DNA from: Typha latifolia
Taxonomy: Eukaryota; Streptophyta; Magnoliopsida; Poales; Typhaceae
Assembly (NCBI GenBank): GCA_019914945.1
Contig: CM034107.1
Coordinates: 7,936,001 to 8,000,000 of the forward strand
Reading direction: 5' to 3'
Length of the DNA stretch: 64,000 nt
In this document: positions 21,837 through 32,435 of the stretch, piece after piece
Position numbering within the stretch: the first letter of the stretch is position 1
Layout: each line of letters opens with the position of its first letter
Notes under the pieces: generated by a model
The model's input: the letters and a program-made list of their open reading frames with translations, nothing else
Database searches by the model: none
What the model was told of the DNA's origin: nothing
Program-made: the position numbers and the translations under genes

Positions 21837-22718
21837 TGATATACTTAGTTAGTATATTTTCTTACTACATTAGTTGTTTATTTTCATTAAAATAAAATTT
21901 CTGTAGGTCGCGTTCGAACGCAGGAGGAGTCGGGTTCGAACGCGCTTGTGGATGCTTGCATTAGGTTCGCAAATACAGAGAACGCATAGTGTGCGTTCGA
22001 ACGTGGTCGGGCGCGTTAGAACGCCCGCTTCGAACGCCTGAATCGCGTTTGCACATACAGAGAACGTCTTTTGTTGCGTTCGAACACGATCGGGCACGTT
22101 TGAACGCGATCGACGAGAAAGTTCTAGAATTAGGGTTTCATATTATTTTAGAACTTGTTGGCTAGCCTCTATATATATGTGGATGGCAGCCAACTTGAAA
22201 ATGCAAATAGATTATTGATTTTTGCCTCCTATCTTCTCTCTAGACTTCTCCCTTCTCCCTCTTAACCATCATTGCACCTCTACTGTTGACAAGGTTTCTC
22301 TTAACTTCTAATCTCCCTCGACTATAGAGCTATCCCTTTTCTTTGGGATCTCAACCACTTCAATCCCTTTGTCTACATCCATAATTCACATCTACAATCC
22401 ACCTTCATCTCCATACCCATCCATAACCCTAACATCCACTCCACCCGTCACCACCACTATCACCCACGTTATTCAGTGTTTGCATCCCTGCTAAAGTTTG
22501 AATATTTGAAGGGCGTAAAAATGAAAAGTTGTAGATCAGCAAGTTACGGATTTAACCCAATTGGTTTAGTAATTTTCTGACTATAGGAGAATATATGACG
22601 AATATTTTCTCACAGTTGCGCGGACTAATTCTTGTAATTCACTCAGATCTTGAAGGAATAGTTACGTAGCTTATTTTGGGTTCCAGAGCTTATCAATTGG
22701 TGGTATCAGAGCTTATCA
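21837..22718 (+). repeat. 5' LTR of E2 (882 bp)
   Basis: Begins TGATATACTTAGTTAG. U3 has TCGCGTTCGAACGCAGG (21908-) and GTGCGTTCGAACG near 21993, and ends with TATCAATTGG.TGGTATCAGAGC.TTATCA, so it contains one internal PBS-like unit before the true PBS. TATATATATGTGG is at about 22171. Confidence 0.8.
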
Positions 22719-22755
22719 ATTAGTATCAGAGCAGGCGTACCTCAGACCTCCATTA

Positions 22756-24111
22756 ATGGTTGAAATAAGGAAGATGACGTCAACAAGGAGACCTATATAG
22801 AGCACACCGACAAGGAAAGACTCAATCCACGATGACCCTAACTGTGAGGTCGATTCCTTTGGAGCAACCACAGTAGGACCGAGTCAACCAATGTCCATGA
22901 GCGCGAATATGGATAAACTTAGGGGCATGTTCCATACATTGATGCATAGAGTTGACTCAATTCAAAAGGTTCACAATGATTTCAAGGAATATGTCAAGAA
23001 CCGATTTGATTCGTTATCTCCTCGACGACGATCGGAGTTTTAAGAAGGACCAGTAATGGGACCTCATCGAACTAATACCCCATAGGTCCAGGTGCATCAT
23101 GGGAGTGTCAATGATCCCCTCTTATCTATGCCTACACATCATTCCCCACCACCATTGCAAAATCCAAGACCGGCGGTGGTGGAACCCGAGAGGCGTGCGG
23201 CACCGGTGCACTTCGTCGATGAGGAGGATTGGCACTTTGAGGATGAGGTTGATCTCTTTGGAGATGGTGATGGACGTGTTCGAGGATTTAAAGAAGTGGA
23301 TCAACTTGCACAAAGGTTTAGACCTGAACCAAGGATCTTTTGTGAACCCGACAATGCTATTCGGGGGAGAACTACACGCTTCGACTTTCCAAAATTCCAA
23401 CGCGGTGATCCACCGGATTGGGTGTCTCAAGTTGAACAATATTTTGATTGTCAAGGTACAGCGAAAGATGCAAAAGTCTAGATTACAAGCTTTCACCTCC
23501 AAGGAACGGCATTGCATTTGTATAGATCGGTTCTTCCTAGTGGTGGGTTTACCGGATAAGCTGATTTTTGTAGGAGGATTATATGGATATTTGGGACTGC
23601 GGCATATGAAGATTTTGCTGCCACATTAAGCAAGATGGTACTAAGGACGACCGTATCAAAGTACCAAGTTGAGTTTGAGAGAGTTAGTAGTCGTTGTGAG
23701 CCACCGTGGCCTGAACGGACATTGATGAGTACATTTATTTTGGGGCTATGGGATGAGATACAAGCGGATGTTTGTGCTCTATGTCCTACTACTCTTAAGG
23801 AGGCCTTTGAGAAGGCCATGAGGATGGAACAAAAGCATAGGACTCTAAAGATGGCAATGAAAACCAATTGGGGCAACCGAGATGGGCGGTTTGCACCTAG
23901 AACGCCGGCTGGAAATTCTGTAGGTTCAAAGACAGCGGCTGCGAGTATTAGACCACGACCACCTTTGAGACCTTCTTCCGATGTTAGGGGAGGCACAGTA
24001 CCCCCAGTTCGAACTCTCACACCTGCCCAAGTGGAGGAGTGAAGAGCGAAGGGCCTTTGCTTTCGATGTGATGAGTATTTCACCCTCGGTTATTGGTGTT
24101 CTAAACTAATC
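22756..24111 (+). pseudogene. Family G gag (E2)
   Basis: ATG at 22756 (MVEIRKMTSTRRP..) opens a leader with SMSANMDKLRGMFHTLMHRVD. The middle (23092-23481) has FVDEEDWHFEDEVDLFGDGDG and FDFPKFQRGDPPDWVSQVEQYFD, the Ty3/gypsy gag signature. The end (23635-24042) has RTTVSKYQVEFERVSSRCE and CPTTLKEAFEKAMRMEQKH. The zinc knuckle start (GLCFRCDEYF) at about 24052 is cut by the solo LTR. Stops at 22797 and 23041 and a frameshift at 23480 break it. Gag forms the particle around the RNA. Confidence 0.8.
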
Positions 24112-24116
24112 GGGAG

Positions 24117-25119
24117 TGTTAGGTTTTTATTTGTTAGCAATTGTGTACAAAATATTCTAAGTATATTTTTTCATGTATATGAGCTTTACACAAGTCTAGA
24201 ATATCTCTGGTTTGAAGAATTGCAAGATTATTAGAAAAAAGCCGTCGAGTTCACACCGCGTTCACAAACGCGTTCGAACGCGGGTACTGCGTTCACACAG
24301 ACAGAGAGTCGCGTTCACAAACGCGTTCGAACGCGGGTACTGCGTTCACACAGACCGAGAGCTGCGTTCACAAACGTGTTCAAACGCAACCTGAAGAATT
24401 CAAGCTGTCGCGTTTGAACGCACTCGAGCCCGTTCGAACGCACCAACAAAGTTTAAGAATATTGGACTTTCGTGAGTACGGATAAGACTCGAATTTGGCT
24501 CTATCTTGAAGATCATGAGTACGGATAAGACTCATATTTGGCTCTATCTTGTACTTTCGTGAGTACGGATAAGATTAGGATTTAGCTCTATCTTGTACTT
24601 TCGTGAGTACGGATAAGATTTAGATTTGGCTCTATCTTGGAGATCATATATAAGGATTGTGATGTCCTATCTTGAGGGTGGTTGAAGAAGCATTATTGAA
24701 GGAGACTTCGTGAGGCTACATCGGTTCTTCAACTAACAAGGTTCCACTCATCTACAAAAGTTAATCTTTCATCTTAAGGGCTATCTAGACGAAAGATCAA
24801 TCTCGAGGGTTACTGAGATTGGACTTCAATCACGAGAAGCGGTGAATCATGGGTTCTAGCAAGCAAGACTGAGAGGAACAAAGTCGTTTGGATCGACGAG
24901 TTGTTTTGTGAGTCAGTCTTGTAACTGCTACTATTCTAGTGATTGGTTTTTGATCCGAGTTTGGATCCGTGGTTTTTTTCCCGTTTGGGATTTTTCACGT
25001 TAAAATCTTGGCGTTCATCTCTGCTTTCGTTCTTAATATTTCTACGGACTTTTACTTAAGCGAACGAGCGAGATCATTGCCTAGTGTTTAGATACATACG
25101 TGTGTCTAGGAGTTTTTTA
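24117..25119 (+). mobile_element. Solo LTR, family S, copy 2
   Basis: Inserted in the E2 gag with a perfect 5-bp target duplication GGGAG (24112-24116 and 25120-25124). The undamaged gag at 49240-49262 (other strand) shows the site without the insert. Starts TGTTAGG and ends TTTTTTA (CA in copy 1). It is about 130 bp longer than copy 1 because of extra copies of 'gagtacggataaga..ggctctatctt' (four between 24465 and 24640) and of an 'acgcgttcgaacgcgggtac' unit. Confidence 0.85.
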
Positions 25120-25124
25120 GGGAG

Positions 25125-26607
25125 TGTGATGCTTATCGACGATATTGAGGAGGATGATGAGGTTGATGATGGAGAGTGTCCAGAGGAGGTCCATGACGAG
25201 GTTGTTGAGGAGGGCGTGGAGGAAGATATCCAAGCAAAAATATCGATGCATGCATATTCAGGTACTTCCATGCCGAGGATGTTACGAGTAGACGGACTCG
25301 TTAGAAAGCATTGTGTGCACATCCTCATCGATTCGGGGAGTACACACAACTTTCTAGATGAGAGGTTAGTGAGGAGATTAGGTTTGGATGCCAAACCGAC
25401 CACGGGATTTGACGTTGCTATTTGAGACGGCACGAAGCTTAAGGCGGAGAGCTTGTGTCGGCGGGTCGGTATACGGGTGCAAGAACACGACATCATTGTG
25501 GACTTGTATCCTTTGGCGCTGCGAGGAGCGAACATTGTCCTTGGTACTTAGTGGTTACAGAGTTTGAGATCCGTCACATTTAATTTATGGAGCATTTTGA
25601 TAAAATTTAGACTAGGAAACAAAGATGTGCAGCTGGATGGTGTTTAGTTTTCGTCGATTCCTGCGATGCAACCTATGATGGGGCTGCCTTGTGCGTATGA
25701 TTTGGCATATCTTCTTCAGTTAGGACCAGTAGGAGATGAGCCTCAGACGAGTTCAGGTACTACCATTGAATTGTCTAATTTATTAGATAATTTTTCTAGA
25801 TTGTTTGAGGAGCCACAGGAGTTGCCAACGAAGAGAGCGGTAGACTATTGCATAAAGATTGTACCCGGGGTTGCACTGACAAACGTGGGGTCATATCGGT
25901 ACCCACATGTGCAAAAAGAAGTTATTTCAAAGATGATAGCCGAGATATTGGAGCAAGGTCACATTCAACTAAGTCATAGCTCATACTCATCCCCGTGCTG
26001 TTGGAGGAAAAAAAAAGGACGGAATATGGCGTTTTTGTGTCGACTATCGGGCACTAAACGCTATTACCATCAAGGACCGGTATCCCATTCCTATTATTAA
26101 GGAGTTGCTAGATGAGCTTGTAGGGGCGACTATATTTAATAAGCTTGACTTGAGGGCTAGGTATCATCAAATTAGAGTTCACTCGACGGATGTGCACAAA
26201 ACTGCATTTCGGACTTCGAACGAGCATTACGAGTTCCGAGTGATGCCTTTTGGTCTCACCAATGCTCCAGCTACCTTTTAAGGCCTCATGAATGATATAT
26301 TTCAGCCTCTGTTGCGAAGGTATGTCTTGGTATTTTTTGACGATATTTTGGTGTATAGCAGGACTAAATTGCAGCATTGGAGGCATTTAGGGGACGTGCT
26401 GAATTTGTTGAAGCAAAACCAATTGAAGATCAAAAAGTCCAAGTGCCTATGAAGAGAACCAAAAGTGGAGTATTTAGGCCACATAATTTCAGCGGATGGT
26501 GCAGCGGCGGATCCTCAAAAGGTTGCATGCATGACCGCTTGGCTATTCCTACTACTACCACCGGATTGAGAGGATTTTTGGGGCTGACCGGATATTATTG
26601 CCGTTTC
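25125..26607 (+). pseudogene. Family G protease and RT (E2)
   Basis: Protease: acidic leader EEDDEVDDGECPEEVH, then HILIDSGSTHNFLDERLVRRL, in which the retropepsin-like DSGS catalytic motif is intact. Frame breaks at 25423 and 25550. [36 protein letters not shown], then a 1-nt frameshift in a run of A near 26010 before the [13 protein letters not shown] block. Further on are [31 protein letters not shown] (catalytic Asp pair intact, 26325-) and KKSKCL. It stops in the connection domain at GYYCRFIA and joins integrase. Confidence 0.8.
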
Positions 26608-27515
26608 ATTGCCAGAGATGTTGCTTGGTTACATGGCATGCCACGCACGATTGTCTCGGATTGTGGTTGTGTATTTATGAGTGACTTTTGGACGGAGTTT
26701 TTCAAATTACAAAGGACTCGATTGAACTTCAGTTCAGTCTACCATCCACAGGCAGACGGCCAAACCGAGGTGGTCAATAGAGGCATTGAGTAGTGCTTGA
26801 GGTGCTTTGTTGGTGAGATGTCGAGACGATGGTTAGAGTTCTTACCTTGGGCGGAGTGGTCTTATAACACCGCCTACCATAGCAGCGTTGGCATGACTCC
26901 ATTTGAGGTGGTGTATGGACGCATAGCTCCGACGTTGCGCGCTTATGATCTAGTGGCACCTGCAGATCATACGAAGGTGGGCTTAGCTTTGATAGATAAA
27001 GACGCCAAATTGAGGAGGTTGCGTGCTCATCTTAAACTTGCTCAAAACCACATGAAGCAAGTTTATGATCGTAGCCATAGGGAGCAGGAGTTCGACATTG
27101 GCAGTTGGGTGTTTGTGAGAGTATAGCTATATCGACAGGTGACCTTACGTCCGATGCGAAACCGAAAGTTAGCACATCGCTACCTTGGTCCGTTTTGAGT
27201 GTTGGAGCGTATTGGTCCGGTTGTATATCATTTAGAACTTCTTGAGGGATTGAGAGTGCATCCTGTTTTACATGTTTCATTGTTGAGAGAGCGCATTGGA
27301 GATCATAAGATTGTTGGATTGGTTTTACCGGAGCCATTGGAGGAGATAGAGATTATAGAGCCAGTTCGAGTACTTGCTAGATGTCGACGACGAGATGGTA
27401 CCAGATTGGAGATGGAGATTCTAGTTGAGTGGCTTAGCAAGCCATCTGATGAGGCGACATGGGAGTTGGAGACTAATATCTTGTAGCGTTTCTCTGACTT
27501 TTCACCTTGAGGGCA
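26608..27515 (+). pseudogene. Family G integrase and C-terminal tail (E2)
   Basis: The integrase part begins with RDVAWLHGMPRTIVSD fused to RT. The first catalytic Asp is missing. The second region is CGCVFMSDFW and the Glu region [16 protein letters not shown]. An open frame covers 26797-27126 (FVGEMSRRWLEFLPWAEWSYNTAYH.., MTPFEVVYGR). After a stop at 27124 the tail (27199-27486) has HPVLHVSLLRERIGDH and EILVEWLSKPSDEATWELET, a chromodomain-like end typical of chromovirus integrases. Confidence 0.8.
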
Positions 27516-27537
27516 AGGTAGGGGAAGCATGGTGAGC

Positions 27538-28384
27538 TGATACACTTAGTTAGGATATTTTCTTACTGCATTAGTTATTTATTTTTATTAAAATAAAATT
27601 CGCAAGTACAGACAACGCATATTATGCATTCGAACGCGGTCGCATATACAAAGAACGTCTTTTGGTGCGTTCGAGCGCGATCGGGCACGTTCGAATGTGA
27701 TCGACAAGAAAGTTCTAAAATTTGGGTTTCATACTATTTTAGGACTTGTTGACTAGCCTCTATATATATGTGGATGGTAGCGAACTTTAGAATGCAATTG
27801 GATTATTGATTTCTTGCCTCCTGTCTTCTCTCTAGACTTCTCCCTCCTCCATCTTAACCATCCTTCCACCTCTACCGTTGGCAAGGTTTCTCCTAACTTC
27901 TAATCTCCCTCGACTATCGAGCCACCCCTCTTTTTGGGATCTCGACCACTTCGTTCCCTTCGTCTACATCCATAATTCACATCCACAATCCACCTTCATC
28001 TCCATACCCATCCATAACCCTAATATTCACTTCACCCATCACCACCACCATCACCCACGTTATTCCTTATTTTAGTCCCTTCTACATTTCGAATCTGTGA
28101 AGAACGTAAATACTAAATTTGTAGATCACAAAGTTATAGATCTAACCCAATTGGTTTCGTAATTTGCTGACTAGAGGCGAATATCTGATGAATATTTTTC
28201 CACGGTTGCGCGGACTGATTCCTGTAATACATTCAGATCTTGAAAGAATAGTTTCTTAGCTTATTTTTGGTTCCAGATCTTATCAATTTGGGATTAGTAC
28301 CTATCAAGTGGTATCGGATTCTATCAAATTGGTATCAGAGATTAACAATTGGTATCAGAGCCTTATCAAATTAGTATTAGAACA
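27538..28384 (+). repeat. Shared LTR between E2 and E3
   Basis: Begins TGATACACTTAGTTAGG just after the polypurine tract (GGCAAGGTAGGGGAAGCATGG, 27512-27532). It ends in five PBS-like units (28281-28384); the true PBS TGGTATCAGAGC is at 28388-28399. U3 is shorter than in other LTRs (fewer palindromes). Confidence 0.8.
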
Positions 28385-28399
28385 ATTTGGTATCAGAGC
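28281..28399 (+). repeat. PBS-like array, 6 units
   Basis: Units start TATCAA, TATCAA, TATCAA, TAACAA, TATCAA and CAA, each followed by a version of TGGTATCAGAGCC (some decayed, for example GGGATTAGTACC). The last unit is the functional-looking PBS, followed by AGGCGAATCTCAGACCTCC, the normal start of the interior. Confidence 0.85.
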
Positions 28400-28430
28400 A
28401 GGCGAATCTCAGACCTCCATTAATAGTTGA

Positions 28431-28692
28431 AACAAGGAAGATGACATCAAATAGGAGACCTATGGAGAGCACATCGATAAGGGAGGACTCAATGCACTAT
28501 GATCCTAACCGTGAGGCTGATTCCTTTAGAGTGACCACGGTAGGACCAAGTCAACCAATGTTCATGAGTGCGAATATGGATGAACTTAGGGGCATGTTAC
28601 ATACATTGATGCATAGAGTTGACTCAATTCAGAAGAATCACAATGATTTCAAGGAATATGTCAAGAACCGATTTGATTCATTATCTCAATGA
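28431..28692 (+). pseudogene. Truncated gag leader (E3)
   Basis: An open segment reads RKMTSNRRPMESTSIRED, then TVGPSQPMFMSANMDELRGM and HRVDSIQKNHNDFKEYVKNRFDSL, stopping at 28690. It corresponds to roughly the first 95 residues of family gag. The rest of gag, the protease and the RT N-terminus are replaced by an LTR segment. Confidence 0.75.
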
Positions 28693-28725
28693 CGGCGATC
28701 AGAGTTTTAAGAAGGACCAGCGGTG

Positions 28726-29134
28726 GGATGGCAGCCAACTTCATTATGCAATTGGATTATTGATTTCTTGCCTCCTATCTTTTCTCTAGACTTTTCTCTC
28801 CTCCCTCTTAACAATCCTTCCACCTCTAACATTGGCAAGGTTTCTCCTAACTTCTAATCAATCTCGACTGTTGAGCCACCCTTTTTGGGATCTCGACCAC
28901 TTCGTTCCCTTCATCTACATCCATAATTCACATCCACAATCACCTACGTTATTCCGTATATAAATACAAAATTTGTAGATCAGGAAGTTACGGATCTAAC
29001 CCAATTGGTTTAGTAATTTTATAACTACAAGAGAATATCTAACGAATATTTTCTCATGGTTGCACGGACTGATTCTTATAATACATTCAGATCATGAATG
29101 AATAGTTGCGTAGCTTATTTTTGGTTCCAGATCT
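28726..29134 (+). repeat. LTR R-U5 segment inside E3
   Basis: Begins at 'tggcagccaacttcatt' in the middle of gag leader text (AGAAGGACCAGCGGTGGGA). It is the same joint as at 12728. It lacks U3 and the TATA core, so it starts close to the expected RNA 5' end. Confidence 0.75.
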
Positions 29135-29254
29135 TATCAATTTGGTATCAGAGCCTATCAAGTGGTATCACAGCCTATCAAATTAGTATCAGAGCTTAAC
29201 AATTGGTATCAGAGCCTATCATTGGTAACAGAGCCTTATAAAATTGGTATCAGA
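29135..29254 (+). repeat. PBS-like array, 6 units
   Basis: Six units between TATCAATTTGGTATCAGAGCC and AAATTGGTATCAGAAT. It is joined directly to RT at 'ctagctacctttcaaggcc', exactly as at 13332. Confidence 0.85.
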
Positions 29255-30460
29255 ATATTCTCTAGCTACCTTTCAAGGCCTCATAAATGATATATTTCGA
29301 CCTCTTGCGAATGTACGTTTTGGTATTTTTTGACGATATTTTGGTGTATAGTAGGACTAAATTGGAGCATTGGCGCCATTTGGAGGATGTGCTAAATTTG
29401 TTGAAGCAAAACCAATTAAAGATTAAGAAGTCCAAGTGCCTATGCGGAGTACCACAAGTTGAGTATTTAGGCCACATCATTTCAGCGGATGGTGTAGCAG
29501 CGGATCCTCAAAAGGTTGCATGTATAACCGCTTGGTCTATTCCTACTACTACCAACGGATTGAGAGGATTTTTGGGGCTGACTAGATATTATCGACACTT
29601 TATTATCGGATATGGCAAGATCGCTGCTCCTCTTAGAGGATTGTTGAAAAAGCACTATTTTAGATGGATAGATGAAGCCACTTCAGTCTTTGAAAAATTG
29701 AAAACAGTAATAACGACGGCACCCATTCTAGCGCTATCGGACTTCACTAAAGATTTCATTATGGAATGTGATGCGTCAAGTGTTGGCATAAGAGCTGTAC
29801 TTATGCAAGGAGGACATCCCATAGCCTTTCTTAGTAAGGCTTTGTCACAAAAATCTTAGCAATTATCGACTTATAAGAGAGAGATGTAGGCAATTCTGCA
29901 TGCGGTGACAAAGTGGAGGCCTTATTTGATCGGTAGATGATTTATTATCCAAACCGATTAATGGAGCATTCCATACTTTATGGCACAACGCATACACACT
30001 CTGGCACAGCAGCGATGGGTCATAAAATTGCTGAGATATGATTATGAAATCCAATACAAGAAGGGAACTGAAAATACAGCGCCGGATGCACTATCACGCC
30101 AACCCGATACCACCGAGCTTGCAGCTTATTCTTTTCCTACATTTTCCTTCCTTGACGAGCTGAGATATGCATGTACATCTGACCCAGATATTTTCAGAAA
30201 GTTACAGAAGGTAATGGATGATCCGGAGTTAGAAAATCGAGACGGTTTGCTGCCGGACTGCGGATACATTCGAGTGCCCGCAAATGATGAATTACGGCAG
30301 AAATTATTGGAGCACTTCCACCATACTCCAGAGGCCGGTTATGAGGGTGTCTTGAGGACTTATAGAAGGATATCTCAGAGTTGCACGTGACCAGGATTGA
30401 GGCGGGATTGAGGAGTTTTATCCATGCTTACGAAGTCTGTTAAAGAGCTAAGGCAAACAC
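29255..30460 (+). pseudogene. Family G RT and RNase H (E3)
   Basis: The longest RT frame in the window is 29287-29859: [13 protein letters not shown] (catalytic pair intact), KKSKCLCGVPQVEYLGHIIS, YRHFIIGYGKIAAPL, then RNase H start ILALSDFTKDFIMECDASS. Stops at 29859, 29890 and 29939 break the RNase H. A second frame (29980-30390) holds [23 protein letters not shown] and the integrase HHCC start (HFHHTPEAGYEGVLRTYRR). The RT fingers are missing. Confidence 0.8.
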
Positions 30461-30461
30461 A

Positions 30462-31208
30462 TTGAAACCGGCTGGATTACTACAGCATTTACCTATACCG
30501 GACCGTGTTTGGGAAGACATTTCTATGGATTTCATAGAGGGTCTTCCGCTGGCACATGGTTACATCTGTTTTCAACCGTGTTTGGGAAGACATTTCTTTG
30601 CGGTGGTTGACAAATTGAGCAAATATGCGCACTTTTCGGCATTGTCACATCCGTTTTCAACCAAGTCGGTGGCTGAAGGTTTTGTTAGAGATGTTACTCG
30701 GTTACATTGCATGCCATGCACGGTTGTCTCGGGTCGTGATCGTGTATTTATGAGTGACTTTTGGACAGAGTTTTTCAAATTACAGGGGACTCGATTGAAC
30801 ATCAGTTCAGCCTACCATCCACAAACTGACGGCCAAACCGAGGTAGTTAATCGAGGCATTGAGCAGTATTTGAGGTTCTTTGTTGGAGAGATGCCAAGAC
30901 GATGGTTGGAGTTCTTACCTTGGGCGGACTGGTGTTATAACACCGCCTACCATAACAGCATTGGCATGACTCCATTTGAGGTGGTGTATGGACGCACAAC
31001 TCCGACGTTACGCGCTTATGATCCAGTGGCATCTATAGATCGTACAGAGGTGGAGTTAGCTTTGATGGATAGAGACGCCACATTGAGGAGGTTGCGTGCT
31101 CATCTTAAACTTACTCAAAACCGCATGAAGCAAGTTTATGATCGTAGCCACAGGGAGCAGGAGTTCAACCTTGGCAATTGGGTGTTTGTGAGAGTACAGT
31201 CATATTGA
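30462..31208 (+). pseudogene. Integrase, nearly intact core (E3)
   Basis: A 248-codon frame with all three elements of the DDE integrase core: WEDISMDFIEGLP (first Asp), SGRDRVFMSDFW (second Asp) and [17 protein letters not shown] (Glu). It ends SHREQEFNLGNWVFVRVQS. A 24-bp local duplication inserts a second 'cgtgtttgggaagacattt' (30490-30515 and 30578-30602), adding residues between the first Asp and the VVDKLSKYAHF block. The HHCC zinc-binding part upstream is separated by stops. Tail continues at 31258-31539 in another frame (EILVEWLGKPSDEGTWEL). Integrase joins retrotransposon DNA to the chromosome. Confidence 0.85.
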
Positions 31209-31605
31209 CAGGTGACCTTACGTCCAATGAGTAACCAAAAGTTAGCTCATCGCTACTTTGGTCCGTTTCGGGTGTTGTATTGGTCCGGTTGCATATCGTT
31301 TGGAGCTGCCGGAGGGGTCGAGAGTGCATCCTATTTTTCATGTTTTATTGTTGAGAGAGCGCATTGGAGATCATGAGATTGTTGGATCGGTTCCACAGGA
31401 GCTATTGGAGGAGATAGAGATTGTTGAGCCAGTTCATGTACTTGCTAGACGCCGACAACGACATGGTACCAGATTGGAGATGGAGATTCTAGTTGAGTGG
31501 CTTGGTAAGCCATCTGATGAGGGGACGTGGGAGTTGTAGACTGATATTTTGGAGCGTTTCCTCGACTTTTCACCTTGAGAGTAAGGTGGGGGAAGCGTGG
31601 TGGGC

Positions 31606-32435
31606 TGATACACTTAGTTATAATATTTTCTTATTACATTAGTTGTTTATTTTTATTAAAATAAAATTCCTGTAGGTCATGTTCGAACGTTCGCCCTTGC
31701 GAACGCCTACATTAGGTTCACAAATACAGAGAACGCATATTTTGCGTTTGAACACCTGCATCGCGTTCGTACATACAGAGAACGTCTTTTAGTGCGTTCG
31801 AATGCGATCGGGTGCATTCGAACGCGATCGACATAAAAGTTCTAGAATTAGAGTTTCATATTGTTTTAGGACTTGTTGGATAGCCTCTATATATATGTGG
31901 ATGGCAGCCAATTTCATAATGCTATTGGATTATTGATTTCTTGCCTCCTGTCTTTTCTCTAGACTTCTCCCTCGTCCCTCTTAACCATCCTTCCACCTCT
32001 ACCATTGCCAAAGTTTCTCCTAACTTCTAATCTCCCTCGACTGTCGAGCCACCCCTCTTCTTTGGGATCTTGACCACTTCGTTCCCTTTGTCCATTTCCG
32101 TAAATCACATCCACAATCCACCTTCATCTCCATACCCATCCATAACCATAACATCCACCTCACCCGTCACTACCACCATCACCCACGTTATTCCATTTTT
32201 TCGTCCCTGCTATAGTTTGAATCTGTGAAGGGCGTATAGACAAAAGTTGTAGATCTGAAAGTTACGGATCTAACCCAATTAGTTTAGTAATTTTATAACT
32301 ACAGGAGAATATCAGACAAATATTTTCCTATGGTTGCGCGGACTGATTCTTATAATACATTCAGATCTTGAAAGTATAGTTGTGTAGCTTATTTTTGGTT
32401 CAAGATCTTATCAATTTGGTATCAGAGACGTATCA
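31606..32435 (+). repeat. 3' LTR of E3 (830 bp)
   Basis: Begins TGATACACTTAGTTATAA after the tract GTAAGGTGGGGGAAGCGTGG. U3 has GTTCGAACG variants (31681-31825). TATATATATGTGG at about 31888. Ends with one internal PBS-like unit; the PBS is at 32439-32450, followed by a U3 fragment where gag is expected. Confidence 0.8.

Larger units (their letters stand above)
21837..28384 (+). mobile_element. Family G element E2 with both LTRs
   Basis: 5' LTR 21837-22718, PBS 22721-22732 (TAGTATCAGAGC, one mismatch), gag 22756-24111, protease and RT 25120-26607, integrase 26608-27130, C-terminal tail to 27515, polypurine tract, 3' LTR 27538-28384. A family S solo LTR interrupts it (24117-25119). RNase H is missing because of a direct RT-to-integrase joint. 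The right LTR is also the left LTR of the next element E3, so the two form a tandem array sharing one LTR. Confidence 0.8.
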
